Source: Firmicutes bacterium HGW-Firmicutes-3
Lineage (GTDB): Bacteria > Bacillota > Clostridia > Lachnospirales > Vallitaleaceae
Reading direction: 5' to 3'
Assembly: GCA_002841435.1 (NCBI GenBank)
Contig: PGZS01000005.1
Location: forward strand, 1 to 42,608
Length of the DNA: 42,608 nt
A program made the translations under genes and the position numbers. The notes under the pieces are model-generated. The model had not been told where the DNA came from. It ran no database searches and saw only the letters and a program-made list of their open reading frames with translations. Below are positions 24,251-33,656 of this stretch, in pieces; position 1 is the first letter of the stretch; each line of letters starts with the position of its first letter.

Positions 24251-25174
24251 AATTGTTCTCCCTTCGATATAGTTACTATTCACCATAATTGTTAATATAA
24301 TATCTTATAGCACTTAATCCACTTCATTTGGTTAGAAGATGTCCACTTATCTTTAAGTTGAAGGGGTTCTTTATTTTTCGCAATGAACACCTTAAATTCA
24401 TTCTATAATCGTTTTTCCTCAGATTCAATGAACATTTAACACTAAATATAGTTAAATATTCACTACAAACCCAGTGTGTTTAAAACGGATCTGGACTCTG
24501 GTTTTTCTGTTATAGACTATGAATTGAAAAAGTAACTTCCACTTTATAAGAGTAAGCTCTACTATTGTAACATTTTGTTAATACAAAGATACCGCGTATA
24601 AGTGAAAAGCATTATTTGAATTCGAAATCCAAACAGTTACTCCAGTCTATTCAAAAAACAGTTTCTTTAGGCTGATTGTTTTATATGATGATTATATTGT
24701 CCTAAATGCCAAAAGAAAACAATTAGACTGACTTGACAGATATCTCTATAAACTATATACTAATAAAAGACGCGGATTATTCATAATTCGTTCACATCTT
24801 TACTACATTTTAAGTAGCCATCAGCGCTATAGATAAAAAGGATTTATACATTTATAAATCAATTAATACCAAGGGGAAATAATCATAGAGTACATTCATA
24901 GAATACTCAGGTTAGATAATAGGGAGAGTAAAGCGTAACTAAATGTTTGAAATATATCATATAAACATACCCTAACCCTTATAATTAAATAGTATGTAGA
25001 GCGTACAGAAGCTTTTTTTTGTTGCACTTTGATAAGAAAAAGGCGTTTATTTGTGTACTTATTTTGACAAAATAACGCGTTAATTCACGAGAGTTTAGAG
25101 AACTTTTTAAGATTATAATCAGAGATTAAAGTAATTGAGAACATTTTCAAGGTATTTAGGAAGAAGGGTAAGAA
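24251..25174. other. Long noncoding AT-rich stretch before the polysaccharide locus
   Basis: No credible ORF, tRNA or transposase was seen in about 900 bp. It must hold the promoters of the minus-strand TPR gene and of the polysaccharide operon. Visible elements are TATAAT at 25114-25119 without a good -35, a TTGACA at 25064-25069, the palindrome TAACGCGTTA near 25073-25082, and a run of eight T at about 25013-25020 after a weak hairpin. A long transcribed leader is possible but not shown. Confidence 0.4.
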
Positions 25175-27070
25175 ATGGTAGGAAGAGTCAGTAGACAAAT
25201 ATTTTTAGTAGCAACAGATATTTTAGCGGTTAATGGAGCTTTTTTATTAGCATTATTTTTACATTATGAAGGTAGTATACCTAAGACGACGATTGTTTTA
25301 TACTTTGGAGCAGCCCTTATCCTCACCATAGGTAAGCTTTTTATCTACAAATTTTTTGGACTATACAACAGCTTATGGGCATACGCTTCTGTAGAAGAAT
25401 TGATGAAGGTTGTAGTAGCCGGAATCGTCGCCAATCTTATTGGGACCATTTATCTGATCTCTATTGGCGTCAGATTGTATTTTGGCGTCTATATCATTGG
25501 TACCCTACTTGAGATTACCATCATCGGTTGTATCCGATTCAGTTACCGATTCTTTAGAAGAATTAAGAACCATTACCCTGTCACCAGACAGGAGAATCCC
25601 AACAATATCCTTATTGTCGGAAGTGGTTCGACAGGTTCGCTTATAGCGACTGAGATTAAGAACCACTCAACGACTTACGGACAAGTCATGGGTTTCATTG
25701 ATAGCGATAAACATAAGCTCAATAAGACCATCGCAGGTATTAAGATTCTTGGTAACTATCATGACATCTACAGTGTAGCGCATCGCTATAAGATTAATGA
25801 AATTATCATAGCTGTTCCCACAGCAACAAGCTCCTTAATGAAAGAAATCATTGAGGAAAGTAAAAGAAGCGATGCAAAAGTCAGGATTATGCCGGGGATT
25901 AGGGAAGTCATTGACGGCCAAGTATCACTCAGCAAGATCAGAGATGTTGAGATTGAAGACTTACTTGGACGGGATATGGTTAACTTGAATGTGTCGGAAG
26001 TGGCCAGCTATATCGAAGACAAAGTGATTATGGTCACAGGTGGTGGTGGCTCCATTGGATCAGAACTATGCAGGCAGATAGCCAGATTTTTGCCCTCCAA
26101 GCTTATTATCTTAGATATCTACGAGAACAATGCTTATGATATCCAGAATGAACTCCTTAGAGAATACGAGGACAAGCTGAACTTAGATGTAATCATCGCA
26201 TCGGTCAGAGATCGAGACAATATTTTTTCTATAATAGAAGAACAGGCACCGGACGTCATCTTCCACGCAGCTGCTCATAAGCATGTACCTCTCATGGAAC
26301 GCGCACCTAAAGAAGCCATCAAGAACAATGTCTTCGGAACCAAGAACGTGGCAGAGGCTGCACATGAATTCGGTGTAGAGCGATTTGTTATGGTCTCTAC
26401 AGATAAGGCGGTTAACCCAACCAATATCATGGGTGCCAGCAAGCGTATCTGTGAGATGATTATACAAGGCCTTGCCAAAGAGAGTGAGACCAAGTTCACC
26501 GCTGTACGATTTGGCAATGTACTTGGAAGCAACGGCTCTGTCATTCCCCTCTTTAGAAAACAGATTGAAGAAGGTGGACCGGTTACCGTAACCCACAAAG
26601 AAATCGTCCGTTACTTCATGACCATCACCGAAGCCGCCCAACTGGTTATCCAGTCCGGCGCCATCGCAAAAGGTGGTGAGATCTTCGTCCTTGACATGGG
26701 TGAGCCGGTTAAGATCTATGACCTAGCTGTTGACTTAATAAAACTTTCCGGCCTTAAGCTGAACGAAGATATTACGATTAAGGTAACAGGTCTAAGACCC
26801 GGCGAGAAGCTTTATGAAGAACTGCTCATGGATGAAGAAGGATTGCAAAACACCAAGTATGAGAAGATTCATATCGGTCAACCGGCAGATGTCAACTACC
26901 ATGAGTTAAAGAAATCCTTAAATGAACTTCTAATGATTCTCAAGTCACCGGAAACTGAGACCCTTATAGAGAGAGTAAAAGGTATAGTACCAACTTATAG
27001 AAACAACCTAGAAGTTAATAAAGAGCACAAACATCAACAAGAAAATTCGGATCGATACAAATTACTCTAA
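25175..27070 (+). CDS. Membrane-bound nucleotide-sugar 4,6-dehydratase (PglF/CapD/WbpM type)
   Basis: The 631-residue protein has four N-terminal membrane spans (to about residue 125), a first Rossmann domain (ILIVGSGSTGSLIATEIKNH, about 143-162), and a second, catalytic one with VTGGGGSIGSELCRQIA (287-303), FHAAAHKHVPLMERAP and STDKAVNPTNIMGASKR. The usual catalytic Tyr is replaced by Met419 with Lys423, as in large membrane dehydratases such as WbpM and PglF. These convert UDP-GlcNAc to a 4-keto-6-deoxy sugar, the first step toward bacillosamine or QuiNAc/FucNAc-type sugars. It is the first gene of the polysaccharide operon. Confidence 0.9.
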   Translation: MVGRVSRQIFLVATDILAVNGAFLLALFLHYEGSIPKTTIVLYFGAALILTIGKLFIYKFFGLYNSLWAYASVEELMKVVVAGIVANLIGTIYLISIGVRLYFGVYIIGTLLEITIIGCIRFSYRFFRRIKNHYPVTRQENPNNILIVGSGSTGSLIATEIKNHSTTYGQVMGFIDSDKHKLNKTIAGIKILGNYHDIYSVAHRYKINEIIIAVPTATSSLMKEIIEESKRSDAKVRIMPGIREVIDGQVSLSKIRDVEIEDLLGRDMVNLNVSEVASYIEDKVIMVTGGGGSIGSELCRQIARFLPSKLIILDIYENNAYDIQNELLREYEDKLNLDVIIASVRDRDNIFSIIEEQAPDVIFHAAAHKHVPLMERAPKEAIKNNVFGTKNVAEAAHEFGVERFVMVSTDKAVNPTNIMGASKRICEMIIQGLAKESETKFTAVRFGNVLGSNGSVIPLFRKQIEEGGPVTVTHKEIVRYFMTITEAAQLVIQSGAIAKGGEIFVLDMGEPVKIYDLAVDLIKLSGLKLNEDITIKVTGLRPGEKLYEELLMDEEGLQNTKYEKIHIGQPADVNYHELKKSLNELLMILKSPETETLIERVKGIVPTYRNNLEVNKEHKHQQENSDRYKLL

Positions 27071-27104
27071 AGATAATAAAAACTAAGGTGAGGAGAACGA
27101 TGAT

Positions 27105-27635
27105 TTGAACTTGTTAATTATTGGAGCCGGTGAGCATGGATGTGTGGTTAAAGAGACAGCAGAAGCGATGAACAAATTCATAAAGATAAACTATCTTGAT
27201 GACAAATCAGATCTAGCCATAGGGAAATGCAGTGAATATGAGGATTTCATACATGAATATACGCATGCATTTGTAGCGATAGGTAATAACGAGATAAGAA
27301 GTCACTGGTATAAGAAATTAGAACAAGCTGGATATCTATTTCCCGTTCTAATACATCCCTCAGCTTATGTAAGTCCGTCAGCTGTTATTGAATTAGGCGT
27401 TGTGGTACTTCCAAGTGCAGTGATACATACCAATGCAGTCATTAAACAAGGTTCAATTATTGGGATGGGAAGCTTGATTGATCATGATGCTACTATAGAT
27501 GTATTCTGCCATATCAACACTGGTGCCATTGTGAAAGCAAGATCTACACTTACGAATTACTCGAAGATTGACTCAGCAGAAATATGCCCTAAGAAACAGT
27601 TTAATCAAGAATACACATGTGAGTTAGGAGTGTAG
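27105..27635 (+). CDS. PglD/NeuD-type sugar acetyltransferase
   Basis: The 176-residue protein begins at TTG 27105, nine bases after AGGAG. The N-terminal Rossmann-like part starts LLIIGAGEHGCVVKETAEAM, followed by a left-handed beta-helix of hexapeptide repeats (HPSAYVSPSAVIELGVVVLP, SLIDHDATIDVFCHINTGAI) with the DHD region holding the likely catalytic histidine. PglD acetylates UDP-4-amino sugars. It is shorter than typical PglD (about 200 residues) because the last helix coils are replaced by an unrelated tail. It lies between the dehydratase and the initiating transferase. The 4-aminotransferase expected between them is missing. Confidence 0.8.
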   Translation: MNLLIIGAGEHGCVVKETAEAMNKFIKINYLDDKSDLAIGKCSEYEDFIHEYTHAFVAIGNNEIRSHWYKKLEQAGYLFPVLIHPSAYVSPSAVIELGVVVLPSAVIHTNAVIKQGSIIGMGSLIDHDATIDVFCHINTGAIVKARSTLTNYSKIDSAEICPKKQFNQEYTCELGV

Positions 27636-27639
27636 GGAT

Positions 27640-28272
27640 ATGGTATACTTAAAAATAAAAAGACTAATAGATATTATACTTTCGGCTTTGGGACTTGTTA
27701 TATTGGCTCCGGTTTTCTTAATACTGATAGTAGCAATCAAACTGGATTCAGAAGGACCTGTTCTGTTTAGACAGAAGCGCTTCGGAATCCACAAATGTCA
27801 TTTTAATATTCTGAAATTCAGAACCATGCGCATTGATACACCAAAAGACACGCCAACACATCTCTTAGAGAACCCAGAGCAGTGGATTACAAAAGTTGGT
27901 AAGTTCCTAAGGAAGACCAGTTTAGATGAGCTACCACAAATCATTAATATCTTTAGAGGTGAGATGAGCATCATCGGTCCTAGACCGGCTTTATGGAATC
28001 AATATGATCTCATAGAAGAAAGAGACAAATACGGAGCAAATGATGTACCCGTTGGGCTTACAGGTTGGGCTCAGATTAATGGTCGAGATGAGCTTGAGAT
28101 TGAAGATAAGGCAAAACTGGATGGAGAGTATGCCAAGAAGATTGGGTTCTTGATGGATGTTAGATGCTTCTTCTGTACCTTCTTATGTGTTCTTAGAAAA
28201 GAAGGTGTTGTAGAAGGTGGTACAGAGATAAAAGTCAGTTCTCTACAAGCATCGGATATTATGAATACTTAA
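27640..28272 (+). CDS. Initiating sugar-phosphate transferase (PglC/WcaJ family)
   Basis: The 210-residue protein belongs to the bacterial sugar transferase family (PF02397). A single reentrant hydrophobic segment lies at about 9-33, then IKLDSEGPVLFRQKRFG, ILKFRTMR, KTSLDELPQIINIFRGEMSI and GPRPAL, and GLTGWAQINGRD. It moves a sugar 1-phosphate from UDP-sugar to undecaprenyl phosphate at the inner face of the membrane, starting the repeat unit. The small size is PglC-like. It starts 4 bp after the acetyltransferase stop. Confidence 0.92.
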   Translation: MVYLKIKRLIDIILSALGLVILAPVFLILIVAIKLDSEGPVLFRQKRFGIHKCHFNILKFRTMRIDTPKDTPTHLLENPEQWITKVGKFLRKTSLDELPQIINIFRGEMSIIGPRPALWNQYDLIEERDKYGANDVPVGLTGWAQINGRDELEIEDKAKLDGEYAKKIGFLMDVRCFFCTFLCVLRKEGVVEGGTEIKVSSLQASDIMNT

Positions 28273-28311
28273 GCATTAGCCCAATATTACTCATTTGAGG
28301 AGGTGGATAAA

Positions 28312-28494
28312 ATGTACTTAATAATTAAAAGGCTGAACCAAGTTGTACCATTAAAACATAGGGCTTATCATTTTATCCCCTATGTGCTTAATTCATATTA
28401 AGTATTAAGCTTGACTCTAAGGGACCGGTTCTCTTCACAAAAGAGCGTTGTACCCATAAGAGTCATTTTCATGTCCAAAAGAATAGAATCATGT
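28312..28494 (+). pseudogene. Decayed second sugar transferase gene
   Basis: After GGAGGTGG, ATG 28312 reads MYLIIKRL, like the start of the intact gene 670 bp upstream (MVYLKIKRL). The frame then decays, but from 28404 another frame reads IKLDSKGPVLFTKERCTHKS and HFHVQ, clearly matching IKLDSEGPVLFRQKRFGIHKCHFN. The part between holds stop codons and is shortened, and everything after the first third of the gene is missing. It is a broken tandem copy or a remnant of a replaced allele. Confidence 0.85.
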
Positions 28495-28530
28495 ATAATG
28501 TGATAAAAAGGATATTTATCACATTATACA
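28492..28530 (+). repeat. Perfect 16-bp inverted repeat
   Basis: TGTATAATGTGATAAA and TTTATCACATTATACA pair without mismatch around a 7-nt loop (AAGGATA). No T tract follows, so it is not a standard terminator. It lies at the junction between the pseudogene and the epimerase gene, 36 bp before that gene. It may be an operator, an RNA processing site or a scar. Confidence 0.9.
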
Positions 28531-28565
28531 ATCATTTAATCAAGTTGTAGCTTAGAGGTAACAAA

Positions 28566-29417
28566 ATGAAAAGGATATTAATTACAGGTAAGAACAGTTA
28601 CATTGGTACATCTCTTGAGCAATGGTTAATGAGAGAACCAGACAATTATAAAGTAGATACAGTTGATATGAAAGATGGTTCATGGAAAGAGAAGGATTTC
28701 AGTATATATGATGTTGTTTTTCATGTGGCTGGGATAGCTCATATCAAAGAAACAAGTGATAATCAGACATTATATTTTAAGATCAATAGAGACTTAGCCT
28801 ATGAAACAGCACAGAAGGCAAAGCTAGATGGTGTTAAGCAGTTTATTTTTCTGAGTTCAATGAGTGTATATGGTATTGAGAATGGTGTTATCGATAAGGA
28901 TACGCCACTTAGGCCTAATAGTGCTTATGGCAAGTCAAAGATTGAAGCAGAAGAGTTGATGAATAATTTGCAAGATGATGCCTTCACAATCGCAATATTA
29001 AGACCGCCCATGGTATATGGCAAGGGCTGCAGAGGTAACTATCCTAGATTAGCTGGTCTAGCACTAAAGACACCAATATTTCCAAATGTAGATAATCAGC
29101 GTAGCATGATCTACATAGATAATTTATCAGAGTTTGTAAAACAGCTCATTGATAACAAGAGTATAGGATTTTTCTTTCCACAGAATGCAGAATATGTAAA
29201 TACAAGTGAAATGGTTAGGTTGATAGCTGAGGCTCACGGTAAGCGAGTAGTTATGACTAAGTTATTTAATCCATTATTGCGAATACTAAATGTAAGTACA
29301 GTAAATAAGGTATTTGGTGACTTGGTATATGAAATGAACATGTCTGAGTTTGAGAATGATTATAGAGTTTCTAGATTAAGAGAAACAATTCTATTAATGA
29401 AAGGAGCAAGTGCATGA
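28566..29417 (+). CDS. NAD-dependent sugar epimerase/dehydratase (extended SDR)
   Basis: The 283-residue protein has the nucleotide-binding start ILITGKNSYIGTSLEQWL, then VVFHVAGIAHIKET, the serine in FLSSMSVYG and the catalytic YGKSK at about 121-125. It resembles GalE/WbpP-like epimerases in surface-polysaccharide loci, which reduce or epimerise UDP-sugars; the exact product is unknown. Its last four bases overlap the start of the next gene (ATGA), so the two are translationally coupled. GAGGTAACAAA precedes the ATG. Confidence 0.85.
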   Translation: MKRILITGKNSYIGTSLEQWLMREPDNYKVDTVDMKDGSWKEKDFSIYDVVFHVAGIAHIKETSDNQTLYFKINRDLAYETAQKAKLDGVKQFIFLSSMSVYGIENGVIDKDTPLRPNSAYGKSKIEAEELMNNLQDDAFTIAILRPPMVYGKGCRGNYPRLAGLALKTPIFPNVDNQRSMIYIDNLSEFVKQLIDNKSIGFFFPQNAEYVNTSEMVRLIAEAHGKRVVMTKLFNPLLRILNVSTVNKVFGDLVYEMNMSEFENDYRVSRLRETILLMKGASA

Positions 29418-30184
29418 GTGAAAAAGAAAATTTAATAAGCATAATTATGCCGGCATATAACTGTGAAAAATATATTGTAGATGCTATAAGTTCTGTAATA
29501 GCCCAGTCATATCAAAATTGGGAGCTCTTAGTTATTGATGACGGATCAAAGGACAATACACTAAAGATTATTGAAGAATTTGTAAGTAAAGATTCTAGAA
29601 TCAGAATACTAATAAATAAAATAAATATGGGCGTTTCAGCAACGAGAAATAGAGGGATAGAAAATGCAAATGGTGATTGGATAGCGTTCTTGGATAGTGA
29701 CGATATGTGGAAACCATATAAATTAGAAAAGCAATTTAAAATAGTAAACAGGCATTCAGCTGAATTCATTTTTACAGGATCATCATATATTAATGAAGAA
29801 GGAGAACCATTCAAAGGAATATTTGAAGTTCCTAGTATATTATCATATAAAAAACTTAGAAATCAGAACGTAATCTCATGTTCATCGGTGCTAATGAAGA
29901 AGAAGTTCTTCAAAAGTATAAAAATGGAAAAAGATGAGATACATGAAGACTATGCAGCATGGTTGAGAATTTTAAAGTTAGGCGTTACAGCGTATGGAAT
30001 TAATGAGCCTTTATTAATATATAGAATTTCTAAGAATTCAAAATCTGGAAATAAGTTGAAAACAGTTAAGATGACGTATAAAGTCTTTAGATTTGTTGGA
30101 TTTAATCCTGTTGTTTCGGCATATTTTATGACTAGGCATGTGCTGAACTCAGTTCTAAAATATAATAGAATTTACTCGGATTAG
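29414..30184 (+). CDS. Glycosyltransferase family 2
   Basis: The 256-residue protein has a GT-A fold: SIIMPAYNCEKYIVDAISSV at the start, LLVIDDGSKDNTLKII, and the metal-binding DSDD in WIAFLDSDDMW. It uses a nucleotide sugar to extend the lipid-linked repeat unit on the cytosolic face. A C-terminal basic amphipathic region (FVGFNPVVSAYFMTRHVLNS) may touch the membrane. From this gene onward the DNA is more AT-rich. Sugar specificity cannot be read from the sequence. Confidence 0.9.
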   Translation: MSEKENLISIIMPAYNCEKYIVDAISSVIAQSYQNWELLVIDDGSKDNTLKIIEEFVSKDSRIRILINKINMGVSATRNRGIENANGDWIAFLDSDDMWKPYKLEKQFKIVNRHSAEFIFTGSSYINEEGEPFKGIFEVPSILSYKKLRNQNVISCSSVLMKKKFFKSIKMEKDEIHEDYAAWLRILKLGVTAYGINEPLLIYRISKNSKSGNKLKTVKMTYKVFRFVGFNPVVSAYFMTRHVLNSVLKYNRIYSD

Positions 30185-30256
30185 TATGGTTTAATTAGTA
30201 TTATAGTAAAAAAAAGATATTGTATGAAAAAAACAATACCTAAGAGGTGAATTTAT

Positions 30257-31375
30257 ATGGCAAAAAGAATCCTACAAATTGTATCTAGCATAAGCATAGG
30301 AAATGGTATTACAGGAGTAGTAATGAATTATTATCGAATGATAGATAAAACCAAAATACAATTTGATTTTTTGTATTTTGAAGATAGTAGTTCATCATAC
30401 ATTGAAGAAATTGAGTTTCTTGGTGGGCGTGTAAAAAAAATTGACGTACCCAAAATTGGCAGAATATTCAAGTATAGCAGTAATCTTTTGGATAAATTAA
30501 GTGAATGGAATTATGAACATAAAATTGTTCATTGTCATGAATTGGTTTTTTTGTCACTTATCCATCATCCATTAAAAAAAAATGGTACACAACATATTAT
30601 TGCACATAGCCATTCAGTGTCATATTCTTATAATATATTTAAGTCTTTAAGGAATTATTTAATCCAGTTACCTATGAAAAAAATTGCTAAATCATACTTG
30701 ACTTGTTCAAGTGTATCAGGTTTTTTTTGGTATGGTAAGAAATATATAGAGAAAGGAAAAGTTGAAATTGTTAACAATGCCTTTGAATATAAAAAATTTT
30801 TATTTAACAAAGATATTAGAGAAGTAACTCGTAAAGAACTGAATGTTTACAATGATTTTGTTATAGGACATGTTGGACGATTTTCTAAGGAAAAAAATCA
30901 TTCTTTTATAATAGATGTATTTTATGAGTTCATTAAACTTAATTACAATAGTAAGTTGATTTTTATCGGAGATGGACCGTTATTAGAGAATATAAAAAAG
31001 AAAGTGAAAAAACTTAAACTAGAAAGTAAAGTTATTTTTTATGGACAGTCTAAAGATGTTAATATTCTATATCAAGCAATGGATTATTTTATTTTTCCAT
31101 CAATTAGTGAAGGGTTAGGACTTGCAGCAGTTGAAGCACAAGCGGCTGGACTACCTACAATAGTTTCCAATGAGGTACCTATCGATGTAATAGTGACAGA
31201 TTCAATTGAAAGATACTCTATTAAGAATGGTCCGAAGCTATGGGCTGAAAGAATACTTATATCATCAAAGAATAGTAGAAAAAATCGTGCTAATGACTTT
31301 TTAAACTCTAATTATGATATACATATTCAGGTTAAAAAAATTGAGGAGTTGTATAAAAAAATCTTAGAATTGTAA
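30257..31375 (+). CDS. Glycosyltransferase family 4 (GT-B)
   Basis: The 372-residue protein has two Rossmann-like halves. The C-terminal half carries IGHVGRFSKEKNHSFIIDVF, LIFIGDGPLLENI, VIFYGQSKDVNILYQAMDYF and the nucleotide-binding FPSISEGLGLAAVEAQAAGL, the EX7E-type motif of family 4. The N-terminal part (SSISIGNGITGVVMNYYRM) resembles capsular EpsF-like transferases. AGAGGTG lies before the ATG. It adds one sugar to the repeat unit; donor and acceptor unknown. Confidence 0.9.
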   Translation: MAKRILQIVSSISIGNGITGVVMNYYRMIDKTKIQFDFLYFEDSSSSYIEEIEFLGGRVKKIDVPKIGRIFKYSSNLLDKLSEWNYEHKIVHCHELVFLSLIHHPLKKNGTQHIIAHSHSVSYSYNIFKSLRNYLIQLPMKKIAKSYLTCSSVSGFFWYGKKYIEKGKVEIVNNAFEYKKFLFNKDIREVTRKELNVYNDFVIGHVGRFSKEKNHSFIIDVFYEFIKLNYNSKLIFIGDGPLLENIKKKVKKLKLESKVIFYGQSKDVNILYQAMDYFIFPSISEGLGLAAVEAQAAGLPTIVSNEVPIDVIVTDSIERYSIKNGPKLWAERILISSKNSRKNRANDFLNSNYDIHIQVKKIEELYKKILEL

Positions 31376-31419
31376 ATAATATAAAGTAGCATAGTCTTGT
31401 TTGTTATGGAGGTAGTAAT

Positions 31420-32460
31420 GTGATGAAAATTATAAATGATTTGACTAGGAGTATTTTAAGAAAACCTATATTAGTTCCTTTTTCGGCCGTTTTTTCTCCT
31501 TGCTATTCAGGAATCGGTTCAATAGTTATGTTCCACAGAGTATTACAAAATGATAAAGAAATTATTTGTGGAGATATCGAAATCACAGAGGCATATTTGG
31601 TAAAAATAATTGATTTTTTTGCAAGTAAGGACTATGAGTTTATTTCATTAGATGATTTGTACGATATTTTAAAGGGAAATATAATCAAGAAAAAATTTGT
31701 TGTTTTTACTTTTGATGATGGATACGAAGATAATTATTCAGTAGCATATCCAGTATTCAAAAAATACAATATACCATTTGCAATTTATATTTGTAGTAGT
31801 TTCCCGGATAAAAGAGCTAACTTATGGTGGTATGCATTAAAAGAACTAACAGATACGAATATAAAATTAGAATTCGAATATCATAAAAAATTTTTTACTA
31901 TTAGAACTTCAACATTAAATGAAAAAAAAAGTGCATATAGAGAAATTAGAAAATTAATATTGGATTTGAACGGTATGGAGCAAGTGGTATTTATAGATAA
32001 CTTGTTTAAAAAATATGACATAAAGATAGAAAAGTATGTTGATAAATTTGCTTTAAGTTGGAATCAAATTAAAACAATGTCTCAGGATAAGCTTGTAACA
32101 ATTGGTGCTCATACTGAAAATCATTACAATTTAAAAGAGTTAGATACAGCAATTATGTTAAAAGAAATTAATAAATCAAAAGAAAAAATTGAAGTGATGA
32201 TTGGGAAAAAAGTGGAACATTTCGCATATCCATTTGGGTCTAAAAATGAAGCAAGTACTAGAGAATTTAACATAGCAAAAAGCATAGGATTTAAAACAAG
32301 CACTACAACACGATGTGGAAATATTCATTTAGGGCACAATAAAAAATTAGAGTCACTACCAAGAATTTCTCCTGGTCCGAATTCTGAATCACCACTCCCA
32401 AGTTTGTATGTAAATGGCTTAGTCCCAGCTTTAGTAAATAAGTTGAAACGAATAATTTAA
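31420..32460 (+). CDS. Polysaccharide deacetylase (NodB-type)
   Basis: The 346-residue protein starts at GTG 31420 (seven bases after GGAGG) or the next ATG. It carries the NodB-homology domain: FVVFTFDDGYEDNYSVAYPV with the metal-binding Asp pair, TIGAHTENHYNL with the metal-binding histidine motif, and FAYPFGSKNEAS. These metal-dependent enzymes remove N-acetyl groups from amino sugars. No signal peptide is evident, so it may act on lipid-linked intermediates in the cytosol, or the N-terminus may tether it to the membrane. Confidence 0.85.
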   Translation: MMKIINDLTRSILRKPILVPFSAVFSPCYSGIGSIVMFHRVLQNDKEIICGDIEITEAYLVKIIDFFASKDYEFISLDDLYDILKGNIIKKKFVVFTFDDGYEDNYSVAYPVFKKYNIPFAIYICSSFPDKRANLWWYALKELTDTNIKLEFEYHKKFFTIRTSTLNEKKSAYREIRKLILDLNGMEQVVFIDNLFKKYDIKIEKYVDKFALSWNQIKTMSQDKLVTIGAHTENHYNLKELDTAIMLKEINKSKEKIEVMIGKKVEHFAYPFGSKNEASTREFNIAKSIGFKTSTTTRCGNIHLGHNKKLESLPRISPGPNSESPLPSLYVNGLVPALVNKLKRII

Positions 32461-32479
32461 TTATGAAGGGATTTGAAAT

Positions 32480-33613
32480 ATGAATAATATTTTACTATTA
32501 GCAAATGAAAATGAAAGAGCAGCGATAACTTGCTTGAGATCATTGGAAAGACATAGTTTATCAGTACATTTAGCATTTTCAAACAAAAGTTTTATAAACC
32601 TTCTAATCTTTAAAAATTATATTAATAAAAGTCACTCCTACTACAATAAATCTTCAGAAGAAGAATTTTTACAATCACTAATCTCTATAAAAAATGAAAT
32701 TGGTGATTATTTAGTATTTCCTTTTGGAGATCAGTTATCTTACTGGTTAGTTAAGAATAATGAATTACTAAAGAATCAAGGCATAATCGTTAATGGACCC
32801 AAACTTGATGCATTTAATACCATGTTGGATAAAAAATGCTTTTTAGATTATGCAAATAAACATGGGATATCTATACCAAAAGAAATTGATATAAAAAAGA
32901 TTTTAAGTGGAAATTTTAAGAGTAAGTTCGTAATTAAATCAAATGAAAATTCAAAGGATGATTCAAATGTTATAAAAGCTCCAGTTTTAATTGAAAACAA
33001 CAAGTCTTTTAGAAAATTAATTGAGAAAAAATTAACGCTTGAAAAACACTTTGTACAAGAGTATTTAGACGGACCAAGTATTTACTATTGTGCATATTAT
33101 AAAAATGGAGTAAATATACTGTTTTTCTCACAAATAACAGTTTGCCAACAACCTGGAGGTAAGTCTGTAATTAAGGCAATTCCATATAATCTATCAACAA
33201 AAATCATCGAAAAGATTGATGGAATGATGTTCGAGCTAGATTGGTCAGGGCCAATGATGATTGAATTGAAAAAAAATAAGAGTGATTACTATGCAATAGA
33301 ATGTAATCCAAGATTATGGGGACCTTTGCAGTTGGCTCTTGACAATGGAGTAGATTTCCCATCATGTTTAGCGGGGATAAATATTGTAAAAGAAAAGACT
33401 AATAATATTGGATTTATATGGAGAACAGGATATTTGATAGGACTATTATATAAAATCCAAACAAATACAAAGTTTCAAAAAAATAAATATGATATGGGCA
33501 AAAAAATCAAATATAGGGATATTTGGTTCTTAAAGGACACGTATGTATATGGAGTAATGGAGTTTTTCATTATTGTGTTCGATCTCGTTAGAAAAAAATT
33601 AAGAAGAAAATAA
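32480..33613 (+). CDS. ATP-grasp ligase of the polysaccharide locus
   Basis: The 377-residue protein has the ATP-grasp layout: an N-terminal pre-domain (ILLLANENERAAITCLRSLE), the first ATP lobe with KFVIKSNENSKDD, KHFVQEYLDGPSIYYCAYYK, and the metal-binding YAIECNPRLWGPLQLALDNG. Relatives in surface-glycan clusters are believed to attach a carboxylate such as an amino acid to an amino sugar or similar amine. With the deacetylase next to it, amidation of a freed amino group is conceivable; that is inference. GAAGGG precedes the ATG. Confidence 0.75.
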   Translation: MNNILLLANENERAAITCLRSLERHSLSVHLAFSNKSFINLLIFKNYINKSHSYYNKSSEEEFLQSLISIKNEIGDYLVFPFGDQLSYWLVKNNELLKNQGIIVNGPKLDAFNTMLDKKCFLDYANKHGISIPKEIDIKKILSGNFKSKFVIKSNENSKDDSNVIKAPVLIENNKSFRKLIEKKLTLEKHFVQEYLDGPSIYYCAYYKNGVNILFFSQITVCQQPGGKSVIKAIPYNLSTKIIEKIDGMMFELDWSGPMMIELKKNKSDYYAIECNPRLWGPLQLALDNGVDFPSCLAGINIVKEKTNNIGFIWRTGYLIGLLYKIQTNTKFQKNKYDMGKKIKYRDIWFLKDTYVYGVMEFFIIVFDLVRKKLRRK

Positions 33614-33656
33614 CGTTTGTTAGTTTGACTAGTATAATAAATTAAGAGGTGCTTTA

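Noticed and set aside
26183-26641. 152-codon minus-strand ORF opposite the dehydratase gene
   Set aside because: Antisense shadow; the + strand frame has conserved catalytic motifs.
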